A stretch of 64,000 bases of DNA. Source: an uncultured Anaeromyxobacter sp. (GTDB lineage Bacteria > Myxococcota > Myxococcia > Myxococcales > Anaeromyxobacteraceae). Positions within the stretch are counted from its first letter, which is position 1, and each line of letters opens with the position of its first letter. A program made the position numbers and the translations under genes. The stretch lies in the NCBI GenBank assembly GCA_903855945.1, contig CAIOAK010000117.1, forward strand, positions 1 through 64,000. The letters run 5' to 3'. Below the pieces are notes generated by a model that worked only from the letters and a program-made list of their open reading frames with translations, was not told the origin of the DNA and made no database searches. Below, one piece after another: positions 52,344-61,594 of this stretch.

Positions 52344-53418
52344 GGGATGGCGCGGCGAGCCGAGCCCCGGGGAAGTAGTGGCGCAGGATCCGCTCGTACC
52401 CCTCCCCGGCCCCGGCGCGACGGATCGAGCCCGCCTGGCACAGCCCGACGCCGTGTCCGATCCCGCTGCCGGAGAGGAGCAGATCCTCCCCGCCGCCGGA
52501 GATGCCGAACCGGGCGCTGCGAACCTTTCCGTGGCCGAGCGCCCGGTCGAGGGCGCGGGTGAACGCCTCCCCGCCGACCGATGCCTCACCATCGGTGACA
52601 CGGACCACGACGCCGCCCTGGCCTCGCTGGAAGCGGAGTTCCGAGGCGACCGGAACTTCCCGGGAACTCCCCGCGGCAGCGAGCTCGCGACTCGCCACCC
52701 TCGCGAACAGCCGAGCCGGGACGGTGGTCCGCCAGGGGGCCGCGGGGCAGGTCGGGTCGGGGACGGCGGCCGCTCCCGTCCCCTCGCCCCCGAAGACCTC
52801 CCGAGGATCGGCGGTGTGCCCTCCGCACGCGGCGTGGAAGGGTGCGGCGGCGATCGCGCCATCCGGGAGACGGAGCACCTCCCCTCGGGTGGCCCGGGCG
52901 GCCGCACGCGCGGAGGCCCGATGCGCTCCGGGCGCCTCCGTCCCCAGGACCTGGCAGTGGGCGAGGTCGCACAGGTCGGCGTCGGCGTGCCGTCCGCGGG
53001 CCGAGGCGGCGTAGGATCGGGCGACCACCGCGAGCGCCTTCAGGGCCTCCATCGGCGTTCCACCCTCGGTCTCGGCCGCCACCACCGAGGCCACGTGATC
53101 CTCGATCGCCATCCGGACCCCGATGGCCAGCTCGTCGCGATCGACCGCCAGGGAGACCGACCCCTGGTACTCCCTCGGGGGCGCGCCACGGACCGACAGG
53201 CGCCAGAGCGAGGCCGGGAAGACCCGGGTGCCCTCCACGGGCCGGCCGTCGAGCAGGAGCCGTCCTCCCTCCACGGAGGCGACGTGCGACTCGCCCGGGC
53301 GGGAGAGCCGAAGGAGCTGCGGGTGGTGCCGGCCGAGGACGCGGACCGTCACCTCCTCGGGCATGGCGGCCGGAGCCGCCGAGAGGAGGAGCAGGATCGC
53401 GGCGAACGCCCCCGTCAC
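52270..53418 (-). CDS. SpoIID/LytB-domain protein (peptidoglycan lytic transglycosylase-like)
   Basis: 382 residues from GTG 53418, which overlaps the pbpC stop (GTGA). A signal peptide (about 1-20, FAAILLLLSAAPAAMP) precedes the SpoIID domain: the catalytic Glu lies in VVAAETEGGTPMEALKALAVVARSYA, then DLCDLAHCQVLG, FHAACGGHT and the C-terminal GHGVGLCQAGS. SpoIID enzymes cleave glycan strands stripped of stem peptides; outside sporulators the domain serves in cell-wall remodelling. Third gene of the cluster A2M - pbpC - spoIID. Its last 25 codons are antisense to the selenoprotein tail. Confidence 0.88.
   Translation of the reverse strand: MTGAFAAILLLLSAAPAAMPEEVTVRVLGRHHPQLLRLSRPGESHVASVEGGRLLLDGRPVEGTRVFPASLWRLSVRGAPPREYQGSVSLAVDRDELAIGVRMAIEDHVASVVAAETEGGTPMEALKALAVVARSYAASARGRHADADLCDLAHCQVLGTEAPGAHRASARAAARATRGEVLRLPDGAIAAAPFHAACGGHTADPREVFGGEGTGAAAVPDPTCPAAPWRTTVPARLFARVASRELAAAGSSREVPVASELRFQRGQGGVVVRVTDGEASVGGEAFTRALDRALGHGKVRSARFGISGGGEDLLLSGSGIGHGVGLCQAGSIRRAGAGEGYERILRHYFPGARLAAPSPIAGRLLAEPTAPPSAPLSRTSSR
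52290..52323 (+). promoter_or_regulatory. UGA codon with bacterial SECIS-like stem-loop
   Basis: Directly after the TGA (52290-52292), GCGGAGCCGAC (52293-52303) pairs with GTTGGCTCCGC (52313-52323): 11 bp with one G-U wobble and a 9-nt loop GGCGGGGCA (52304-52312) that starts with G. Bacterial SECIS elements need a stem-loop just 3' of UGA with a G in the first loop positions. There is no T-run, so it is not an intrinsic terminator. Confidence 0.75.
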
Positions 53419-55745
53419 GGTTCGCCGCCGCGCACCCGGTAGGTGGCGACCGAGAGCGGGGCCACGCCGCCCGGCACCCAGAGCTCCACGCGATGGCGCC
53501 CGGCGACCACCGGGAGGCGCGACGCGAAGGGGGCCTCGAGGCGCAGCACCGTGCCGTCGTCGGCCCGGAGCTCCACCCGGTGGGCACCGGCCGGCGGGCG
53601 GACGCGCACCGGGATCGACTGCGATCGAAGCGGGATCCCGGCGTCGAGCAGGTACTCGTCCCCGTCGCCCGGCAGCACGATCCGGCCGGGCTCCTGGTCC
53701 GCGGGCGCGGCCAGGGAGCGGGGGCCGCCGTCGATCCCCTCGGCGGCCGCCCAGCCGTAGAACTCGGGGCCGACGTCGAGTCCGCCCGCCCCCTCGTGCC
53801 GGTGCATGGCGCAACCCGCCCGGGGCGCCGTCCCCGGCAGGAAGATCTCCTCGACCGAGCCTGGACAGGCCGGCCCCGCCCTGCCCCCGGAGAGGACGCA
53901 CACCCGCGCGTGCTCGAACCGGCTCCGGTCCACGAGCGGCGCGGGTTCGATCCCCCGCATGGACCGGGCCATCACCCGCGCGAAGATCGGGGCGGCGCCC
54001 GAGATCCCGGAGACCCCGCGCATGGGCCGCCCGTCGAAGTTTCCCGCCCAGATCGCGACGGTCCGCTCGGCCGTGTACCCCACCGTCCAGTTGTCCACGA
54101 AGGCGTGGCTCGTTCCGGTCTTGGCCGCCACCGGGAAGGGGAGCCGGAGCGCGTTGTCGAGCCCGAAGGCGGGGGCCCGGGCGCCCTCGTCGGAGAGGAT
54201 GTCGGTGAGGAGCGCCACCGCGTCGGGCGGGAGGAAGCGTCCCGGCTCGACGTCCTGGGTGGGCGCGACCGGGCGCCCCGCGCCGTCCCATGCGGCGCGG
54301 ACCTCGCGAAGCGGCTCGAGCCGCCCTCCCCGGGCCAGCCCCCGATAGGCCCGGACGAGTTCACGCAGAGTGACATCCCCGTTCCCGAGCACGATCCCGG
54401 CGCCGTAGACGTCCACCCCGTCCCGCAACGAGCCGAACCCGGCACGGCGCAGGACGTCGAGCACCCGGTCGGGTCCGAGCCGGTCGGCGAGGCGGACCGC
54501 CGGCACGTTGTAGCTGTTGGCGAGCGCGGCCCGCAGCCGCACCGGACCGTGGACCTTCCGGTCGTAGTTCCGGGGGATCCAGCGCCCCGACGCCGTCTGG
54601 AGCTCCACCTCGACGTCGGAGAGCAGCGTCGCCGTCGTGAGGCCGTCGGCGAGGGCCAGCCCGTAGGCGAACGGCTTGAGGGCGCTGCCCGGCTGCCGGG
54701 CCGACCGGGCGCCGTCGTTCTGCCCCAGCCGGTCCTCATCGTCGAAGTCGGCCGATCCGGCGTAGGCGAGGACCTCACCGGAGAGGTTGTCCACGACGAG
54801 GACCGCCGCCTGCTGCACGCGCGGGTCGGTCGAGACCTGCTCCCGGAGGATCGCCTCCACGTCGCCCTGGAGCGCCTCGTCGAGGGTGGTCTCGACCCGC
54901 ACGGCCCGGCCCAGCCCCTGCTCCTCCCGGTGGGCGGCGAGCCAGGTGGTGAGATGCGGCGCGCCGAACGGGCGCGACGGCGCCACGAGGTCGAGCGGCG
55001 CTCCTGCCGCCTCCGCGGCCTCCGCCTCCGTGGCCGCTCCGGCGCGGACCATCCGGCGCAGCACGAGGTGCATCCTCGCGGCTGCGGCCTCCGGGCGTCG
55101 GCGCGGGTCGAAGCGGGCCGGGGATCCGGCCATCCCGGCGAGCATGGCCGACTGGCCGAGGGAGAGTGCCGCGGCAGGCCTTCCGAAGTACCCCTGTGCA
55201 GCCGACTCCACGCCCCGGAGGTCGTTCCCGAGGGCGATGCGGTCGAGGTAGGCGCGAAGACGCTCCTCCGTCGGGAGGTGAACCGTCAGGCGGAGGGCCC
55301 AGAGGGCCTCCTGGACCTTCCCGGCGAGGGTGCGCGGCCGCGGGACGAGCAGGCGCGCCAGCTGCTGCGCCACCGTGGAGCCGCCGCTCACGATCCGGCG
55401 TGCGCGGAGGTTCTCCCGCACCGCCCGTGCGACCGCCAGCGGGTCCACGCCGGGGTGGGACCCGAATCGCCGATCCTCCGTGGCGAGGAAGGCCCGGACG
55501 ACCCGAGGAGGCAGCGGTTCCGCGGCGGGAAGGCTGATCCGGCGGCCATCCGCGCCGTCGTTCAGGTCCCGCAGCGGTCTCCCGTCCCGCCAGGTGAAGC
55601 GGAGCGTCTCCCGAGGAGTCCGGTCGAGGATGTCCCCGGGGAGCGGCGCCGCCACGAAGGCCACCGCCGACGCCACAGCGACGGAGGCGACGGTGATCGC
55701 GGAGAGGGCCGCCCGGCGCAGCCAGATGTGGCGACCGCGCGTCAC
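53415..55745 (-). CDS. pbpC: Penicillin-binding protein 1C
   Basis: 776 residues from GTG 55745. One N-terminal membrane segment (about 12-35); a GT51 transglycosylase domain with TEDRRFGSHPGVDPLA (catalytic Glu), GGSTVAQQLAR and KVQEALWALRL; a transpeptidase domain with the nucleophile in GSALKPF (SxxK), SYN (ANSYNVPA) and KTGTS; and a C-terminal BiPBP_C domain (about 690-776). PBP1C polymerises glycan and is usually encoded beside an alpha-2-macroglobulin, as here, with a GTGA overlap. Confidence 0.95.
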   Translation of the reverse strand: MTRGRHIWLRRAALSAITVASVAVASAVAFVAAPLPGDILDRTPRETLRFTWRDGRPLRDLNDGADGRRISLPAAEPLPPRVVRAFLATEDRRFGSHPGVDPLAVARAVRENLRARRIVSGGSTVAQQLARLLVPRPRTLAGKVQEALWALRLTVHLPTEERLRAYLDRIALGNDLRGVESAAQGYFGRPAAALSLGQSAMLAGMAGSPARFDPRRRPEAAAARMHLVLRRMVRAGAATEAEAAEAAGAPLDLVAPSRPFGAPHLTTWLAAHREEQGLGRAVRVETTLDEALQGDVEAILREQVSTDPRVQQAAVLVVDNLSGEVLAYAGSADFDDEDRLGQNDGARSARQPGSALKPFAYGLALADGLTTATLLSDVEVELQTASGRWIPRNYDRKVHGPVRLRAALANSYNVPAVRLADRLGPDRVLDVLRRAGFGSLRDGVDVYGAGIVLGNGDVTLRELVRAYRGLARGGRLEPLREVRAAWDGAGRPVAPTQDVEPGRFLPPDAVALLTDILSDEGARAPAFGLDNALRLPFPVAAKTGTSHAFVDNWTVGYTAERTVAIWAGNFDGRPMRGVSGISGAAPIFARVMARSMRGIEPAPLVDRSRFEHARVCVLSGGRAGPACPGSVEEIFLPGTAPRAGCAMHRHEGAGGLDVGPEFYGWAAAEGIDGGPRSLAAPADQEPGRIVLPGDGDEYLLDAGIPLRSQSIPVRVRPPAGAHRVELRADDGTVLRLEAPFASRLPVVAGRHRVELWVPGGVAPLSVATYRVRGGEP

Positions 55746-58700
55746 CGGCTCCCCGGCGCCTCGGGGACACGAACCTGGAAGGTGCCTCCATCGGATCGGC
55801 CGAACACCTCGGGGGCGTACATCTCCTCGGCCTGTGCGGGCTTCGAGAGGAACGTTCCCGGCGTGGTGGCGCGGGCGATGAACGTGGCCTCGTGGATCCC
55901 GGGAGGCAGTTCGTCGGCGAAGAGGATGACCCGGTCGTCCCGCCGCTCCACGTGGCCGAACGGGCTCCAGGGCTGCGTTCCCGGCTCCTCGCCGGCGCGC
56001 GCCTGCGCCGAGGAGGCGAGGGAGGTATCGACCACCTCGAGCCCCGCCGGCACCGCGACGTCCACCGCGACGTCCCGGCGGGCCATCGGCGTCCCCACCC
56101 GCACCCGGACGCGGACCAGATCGCCGGCGCGGACCGCCCGCACCTGCCCTCCCCCGCTCCAGGGCTCGAACCATCGCTGCACGAACATCCCGCGGTCGAG
56201 CGGATCCACCGGCATCCGCTCGGGCGCGTAGCGCAAGAGCGCTCCGTAGTAGAGGACTCCCGCCCGACCGTCGCGCCGGAACTCGAGCGGCAGCCGCGCA
56301 TCCCCCTTCCCGAGCTCCCCGATCGGCACCCGGCTGCGGGAGAGCGCCAGCGACCTCCCGTGGAAGGGGACCTCCGCGAGCGTGCGATCCCCCAGGACCG
56401 CCCTCCCGGTGAAGTCGGGGACGTCCCGCTCCTTCGTCCGGACCACCTCCGCCATGGCCGAGAGGGCGAAGGCGGCCTCCTGGGTGTTCCGGAACCGGCC
56501 GTCCCTGCCGCGCGCCCCGACGAGCCAGGTGGCCATCCGCCCCACGAAGGGGTGGTCCGGCGCCACGTCGGTCAGGGTCTGGAGGACGATGGCGGTCGTC
56601 CGGACGTCGGAGGACCATCGAGCCCGACCGCCCTCCGGCCCGTCCTCCATGTGGACCTCCCGGGGGGAGACCCGTGCCTGGCCGAGCACCTCGTCGAGCG
56701 TGGAGCGGGCGAGCGCCCGGCTCCCGCCGCCCACGAACATGGCGTCGGCGAGCATGGCCCGCGCGAAGAGCGGGAGCTCGTTCCGCTCCGCGTGAAGCGA
56801 CGGATAGAACGAGCCCTTCGGCGCTCCCGTCCGCGCCAGCGCCCAGACGGCGAAGACGCGGGTGGAGGGGGACGGGGGGCGGCAACCCCACCCGCAGTCG
56901 GTGCACTTTCCGGCCGCCACGGTACCGGCGAGGTAGGCCTGGGCGCGCTGGAGCGCGGCCGCGTCCACCGGGAATCCGAGGCGGGCCGCCCGGCCCAGCG
57001 CGACCACCGCATAGGCCGACGCGAGCTCGTCGGAGCAACCGCTCCCGGGCCAGTAGCGGTAGCCGCCGTCCGGGTTCTGGAGCCCCTCGATCGCCTTCAC
57101 CGTCCGCCGGATGATCTCGTCGGGATCCTTGGCCTGGAGGATGCGGAGCGAGTCCTCGCCCACCCAGTCGAGCATCCAGTCCGGAGCCGCCGGCGCCTTG
57201 GGGGTCGTGGCGGCCACGCCGAACCGCGCCTGGATCTCGCGGAGCGCGGTGAACGGCACGAGGCGGGAGGAGAGCTGCTCGAGGCACCCGTACGGATAGT
57301 CAACGAGCTGCCTCATGCTCTCCTGGAGCCCGGAGAGCGCCGTGGAGGACATCGTCATCTCGAGTCCTCCCACGCCGGGGCGCACGCCCGTGGGCGTGAC
57401 GAGCGCCTCGCGCCCCACCTCGCGAGTGTCCCCGGCGACGGCGACCGCCTCCTGCGCCACGGGCAGGATCACCGGGATCCGCTGCTCGATCCCGTCCGAT
57501 TCGCCACCTCCGCTGACCGTGAACCGGAAGACCGCCTCGCCCGCCTTCTCGGCGCGGAATCGGAACCGGATCTCCTGCGCCTTGCCGGCGACGACGTCCA
57601 CCGTCCGGCGCGCCGCGCCCTCGAGCACGAGCCCGCTGGCCGACCCGTTCACCTCCACACGCCCCACCTTCCCGCCGGGTGCGTGCACCACCACGCCCGC
57701 CTCGAAGGAATCCCCCACGCGGGCCAGCCGCGGCAAGGCCGGGAGGACGAGGAGCGGCTTGGCGACGGTCACGCGGGTCTCGCCGCTCCCGCTCCGATCG
57801 CCGCGCGTGATCGCGAGGGCCATGATCCGGAAGGTGGTGAGGTTGTCCGGGAGGACGAACTCGACCTGCGCCCTCCCCTGCGCGTCGGTCAGGACCTCCG
57901 GGAGGAACACGGCCGTGGTCTTGAAGTTGGCGCGGAACGCCGCACCGGCCGGATCGAATCCTCCGCTTCCGCCGCTCGTGAGCCCCTTGTCGCCGTAGAC
58001 CTTGCGCATCACCAGATGGACGAGCGACTCGGCCACGCGCACCGAGAGTCCGCGGAGCGGGTGGATCGCCTCCACCGGGTCGGGAACCTTGTAGCCGGTG
58101 AGGCGCAGGACGCCGTCGTCCACCGCCCACAGCGTCACCTCGGCCGCGACTCCCTGGCCGCCCGCGTCCTTCACCTGGATGTCCACCTTCACCTTGTCCC
58201 GGGGGCGCTTCTCCGGGGCGTCCACCGACAGCGCCACCTGGAGCCGCTTCCCCTTCTTCTCCACCTTGAGCTGGGTGTAGCCGATGCGGACGGCCGGGCG
58301 CCCCGGGTCGTCCTTCGCGCTCACCGGCATCCCCGCCTGGCGCCCTCGAACCACGACGACGCTCGCGAAGACGTTGGGCACCGCGGCCTCGGTGATGGGG
58401 ATCTCGAGCGTGGTGGCGGCGCCGGGGAGCCGGACCCTCCGGTGCTCGAGCACCCCTTCCCGCTCCACGGTGAGGAGGGCCTCCGCGTCGGGGAACGGGC
58501 TCTTCACGAGCACCCGCGCCACCTGACCCGGCTCGTAGACCTCCCGGTCGGCGACCATCTCGATCCGGTCGGTGTCGTCGCGGTTCCAGGAGACCCAGCC
58601 GCTCCCCACGACGTAGAAGGCGCTGCGGGTCACCTGTCGGCGACCCCTGTCGTCCGTCACCGTCGCCTCGGCCACGTGGAGCCCCGGCGCGGGAGGCGTG

Positions 58701-61564
58701 AAGACGCAGTTCCCGGGCTCGGCCGCCGCGCGGGCTCGGCACTGCCCCACCGCCTCCTCCACCGGTTCGGTGACCGTGATCCAGCGGTCGCCGATGACCT
58801 TCTTCTTCACCGAGCGCCACTCCCGCCGCTTCAGCGAGACCTCCACCTCCGCGCTCCTCCGCTCCCCCGCCGGCGTCACGGCCACCAGTTCGAGGGAGAG
58901 TGGCTTGCGCGCCTCGGCGAAGCCGCCACCCGTCCTGCGCACACCCGCGTAGAGCGCCGCCGGGTGCACGATCACGGTGGCCCGGTCGGCGACCCTCTGC
59001 CGGTTCACGTCGGCCACCTCGGCCTCGACCACGACCTCCCAGGTGCGCCCCCGGGGAGCTTCGGCGCGTCCGGCGTCGATCGCGAAGGAGCCCCTGGCGT
59101 CGGTGCGCCCCTTGCCCGAGGCCGCAACCTCCCGGATCTCCCCCGGCTCCCGGTCCCCCCACCAGCCCATCTCGTTTCCGAAGGCGAACCCGTCGTTGCG
59201 GGGCGGACGGAAGTCGAGCGTGGAGCGGTTGGCCGTCCAGGCCACCTCGGCGTCGGACATCGCCCCCCCGAAGAGGTAGCGGGCCACCACCGAGGCCCGG
59301 ATCGGATCGTCGGCCACCAGGTTCCGCTCGGCGACCGCGACGTCCACCCGGAACTGCGGCGTCCGGTACTCCTCCACCCGGAAGGTGCCTCCGTACTGGA
59401 TCTCGGAGCCCCCCACCTTTCCGGTCGCCGTCACACCGTAGGTGCCGAGCGGAACGTCCCTGGCGAGATCGAAGCTCGCGGAGAAGGTCCCGAAGGGGGT
59501 CGTCTCGACGTCGCGGGAGAGGATCTCGACACCGCGGGAGGAGGTCACGCGCAGGCGCATCCGGGTTCCTGCGGCGGGCGTCTCGATCTTCCCGAGCTTC
59601 CGGTAGCGGGAGAGCCCCTTCAGGAACACGGTCTGGCCGGGGCGGTAGACGCCCCGCTCCGGCGTCAGGAGGCCCAGGCTGGTCGGGGTCGTCCCGTCCC
59701 AGTCGCCGTCCATCCCGAAGAACCAGGGCTGGAAGGAGCCGGACCAGCTCGACAGCGTCACGCCGGTGTCCTCGCCGACGGTGGCCGCCACGAGCCAACC
59801 CTTGCCGGCCTGGCGCACCGACCACTCGTCGGCCCCGCCCAGCCCGGGCACCGGGCAGACGCCACCGGCGTCGGCCTTCCCGCTCCAGAGGAGCTTTCCG
59901 GAGGCGTCGTGGATGGTGATCGACGCACCCCCGGCCGGCGTGCCGTCGGAGAGGCGGGTCACCCAGACCACCCCGCTCGTCGCGCCGAGCTTGGCGTGGA
60001 CCGCGAGGTCGGTGATCTGCCCCAGGACCTCGGCCGGCTCGGAGCGCTTTCCACCGAGCTCCGGCGCGCGCACGCGCGCGAAGAAGAGGGCCGACCGCGC
60101 TCCACCCAGGATCTCCCGCACCGGGATGGGGCGGGTCTTGGTGACGTTCCGCTCGTTGCCGAGCGACACGGTGCGGGTGGAGGAACGGGCCGGGAGGGGA
60201 AGATCCTTCCGCTTCGGTGCAGCCTGGACCGCGAGCACCCGAGCCGCCTCGGCGGGGGTGAGCTTCCACACCGTCACGTCGAGCCTGCGGAGGTTCTCCG
60301 CTTCAACTGGCAGTGAACCATCTCCGCCCGCCTCGAGCAGCGCGGCGCCGCGCGCCATCTCGAACCCGGGCTGCAGGTCGCTCGTCCGGGCCCGGACCCG
60401 GGCCTCGGGGGCCGCCTGCCGGAAGGTGTCCGAGATGCCGGCGGCGAGGGTCACCCGGTACTCGACGCCCGGGCGGTACCGGCCGGGCACCGCGAAATGG
60501 GGCGTCCACTTGTCGTCCCACTCGGAGGGCTCGCTCACCTGGACGCGGTCCCAGTCGATCTCCACCTTCGGCTCGACCTGGACGCGTCCCTTCAGGGTCT
60601 CGAGCTCGGCGGGGTTGCTGGTCCGGATCAGGATGGGGCCGTACGGGCATCGATCCACGCCGGCGCAGGCCTGCGCCCCCAGGACCTTCATCGGACCGTA
60701 GGTGCGGAAGCTCCAGCGAGCCGGCTCCCCGATCGGCAGCGGCCCCTCCTTCCCGTGCAGCTCGGCGGAGAGCGCCAGATCGACGGGCGAATCGAGCGGC
60801 AGGGCCCTGGACGGGGTCAGCTCGTAGCGGATCCTGCGGTCCTCGAAGCCCGGCTGCGGAGGCTCCTCCGTCCCCTCCCAGCCCTCGGCCCGGCGCTGCG
60901 CCCTCTCCTCCTCGGCCACCGAGAACTCGCCGGTCACGCGCAGCGGGATCGCCTCGCCGCCCGCCTGGAGCACGAGGTGGCTCGCCAGATCCGCCACCGG
61001 GCGGTCGAAGGTGAGGGAGATGCGCGAGGTGGGCGTGAGCCAGCCCCATCCGTTCCGCGGATCGATCCGCACGAGACGGGGGCGACGCGTCTCGAACGAG
61101 GAGACGAAGGTCTCGGCCAGCGAGGAGCCGTCCACCGCCCGCAGGCCGGCCGGCACGGTCACGGTGAACCGTGTCCCGTCCGGGAACGGTGCGCGGGCCA
61201 CGAACTCCAGGCTGGCCGAGCCCACCCAGCGCCACTCGCCGGCCACCGGCGGGGAGAGGGATGCCGGCGGCGCGAGGGAGCGCTCCGAGGCCACGGTCCC
61301 GAGCGCCACCATCGGCTTCGAGAAGGTGATCTGGGGCAGCACCGGTCCCACCGCCTTCCCCTGGGGCGCGGCCGCCACCACCGCGAGCGATCCGTCCGCG
61401 CCCGGAAGCGACTCCGGTGCGATCCGGAGCGGGGGCGGCTCCGGGATCGGCGCGAGGTCGATCGGCTCCGCCTCCCGCGTCGCGGTGACCGGCGCCCGCG
61501 GCGTGCAGGCCGCGGGGAGGAGGAGGAACGTGGCGAGGAGTGCAGCTGCGGTTCGGCGCGTCAT
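55742..61564 (-). CDS. Bacterial alpha-2-macroglobulin with thioester
   Basis: 1940 residues. The N-terminus MTRRTAAALLATFLLLPAAC resembles a lipoprotein signal with Cys20, although Pro at -3 is not typical. Many macroglobulin beta-sandwich domains follow; an MG2-type region begins near FLKGLSRYRKLGK. The thioester motif is intact in YPYGCLEQLSSRL (Cys-x-x-Gln, about residue 1427), followed by the helical thioester domain and a receptor-binding-like end. It traps attacking proteases in the periplasm and covers for damage by working with PBP1C. Extra cysteines CTDCGWGC (about 1555) sit in the thioester domain. Length is larger than the 1530-1650 of E. coli YfhM. Confidence 0.94.
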   Translation of the reverse strand: MTRRTAAALLATFLLLPAACTPRAPVTATREAEPIDLAPIPEPPPLRIAPESLPGADGSLAVVAAAPQGKAVGPVLPQITFSKPMVALGTVASERSLAPPASLSPPVAGEWRWVGSASLEFVARAPFPDGTRFTVTVPAGLRAVDGSSLAETFVSSFETRRPRLVRIDPRNGWGWLTPTSRISLTFDRPVADLASHLVLQAGGEAIPLRVTGEFSVAEEERAQRRAEGWEGTEEPPQPGFEDRRIRYELTPSRALPLDSPVDLALSAELHGKEGPLPIGEPARWSFRTYGPMKVLGAQACAGVDRCPYGPILIRTSNPAELETLKGRVQVEPKVEIDWDRVQVSEPSEWDDKWTPHFAVPGRYRPGVEYRVTLAAGISDTFRQAAPEARVRARTSDLQPGFEMARGAALLEAGGDGSLPVEAENLRRLDVTVWKLTPAEAARVLAVQAAPKRKDLPLPARSSTRTVSLGNERNVTKTRPIPVREILGGARSALFFARVRAPELGGKRSEPAEVLGQITDLAVHAKLGATSGVVWVTRLSDGTPAGGASITIHDASGKLLWSGKADAGGVCPVPGLGGADEWSVRQAGKGWLVAATVGEDTGVTLSSWSGSFQPWFFGMDGDWDGTTPTSLGLLTPERGVYRPGQTVFLKGLSRYRKLGKIETPAAGTRMRLRVTSSRGVEILSRDVETTPFGTFSASFDLARDVPLGTYGVTATGKVGGSEIQYGGTFRVEEYRTPQFRVDVAVAERNLVADDPIRASVVARYLFGGAMSDAEVAWTANRSTLDFRPPRNDGFAFGNEMGWWGDREPGEIREVAASGKGRTDARGSFAIDAGRAEAPRGRTWEVVVEAEVADVNRQRVADRATVIVHPAALYAGVRRTGGGFAEARKPLSLELVAVTPAGERRSAEVEVSLKRREWRSVKKKVIGDRWITVTEPVEEAVGQCRARAAAEPGNCVFTPPAPGLHVAEATVTDDRGRRQVTRSAFYVVGSGWVSWNRDDTDRIEMVADREVYEPGQVARVLVKSPFPDAEALLTVEREGVLEHRRVRLPGAATTLEIPITEAAVPNVFASVVVVRGRQAGMPVSAKDDPGRPAVRIGYTQLKVEKKGKRLQVALSVDAPEKRPRDKVKVDIQVKDAGGQGVAAEVTLWAVDDGVLRLTGYKVPDPVEAIHPLRGLSVRVAESLVHLVMRKVYGDKGLTSGGSGGFDPAGAAFRANFKTTAVFLPEVLTDAQGRAQVEFVLPDNLTTFRIMALAITRGDRSGSGETRVTVAKPLLVLPALPRLARVGDSFEAGVVVHAPGGKVGRVEVNGSASGLVLEGAARRTVDVVAGKAQEIRFRFRAEKAGEAVFRFTVSGGGESDGIEQRIPVILPVAQEAVAVAGDTREVGREALVTPTGVRPGVGGLEMTMSSTALSGLQESMRQLVDYPYGCLEQLSSRLVPFTALREIQARFGVAATTPKAPAAPDWMLDWVGEDSLRILQAKDPDEIIRRTVKAIEGLQNPDGGYRYWPGSGCSDELASAYAVVALGRAARLGFPVDAAALQRAQAYLAGTVAAGKCTDCGWGCRPPSPSTRVFAVWALARTGAPKGSFYPSLHAERNELPLFARAMLADAMFVGGGSRALARSTLDEVLGQARVSPREVHMEDGPEGGRARWSSDVRTTAIVLQTLTDVAPDHPFVGRMATWLVGARGRDGRFRNTQEAAFALSAMAEVVRTKERDVPDFTGRAVLGDRTLAEVPFHGRSLALSRSRVPIGELGKGDARLPLEFRRDGRAGVLYYGALLRYAPERMPVDPLDRGMFVQRWFEPWSGGGQVRAVRAGDLVRVRVRVGTPMARRDVAVDVAVPAGLEVVDTSLASSAQARAGEEPGTQPWSPFGHVERRDDRVILFADELPPGIHEATFIARATTPGTFLSKPAQAEEMYAPEVFGRSDGGTFQVRVPEAPGSR

Positions 61565-61594
61565 CGTGACCCCGGGTGTCAGGGTGGGACGGGG

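Noticed and set aside
55892-60316. 1474-codon open frame on the plus strand
   Set aside because: It lies antisense to the A2M gene in its frame of high-GC third positions and has no motif; the minus-strand protein has thioester and macroglobulin features.
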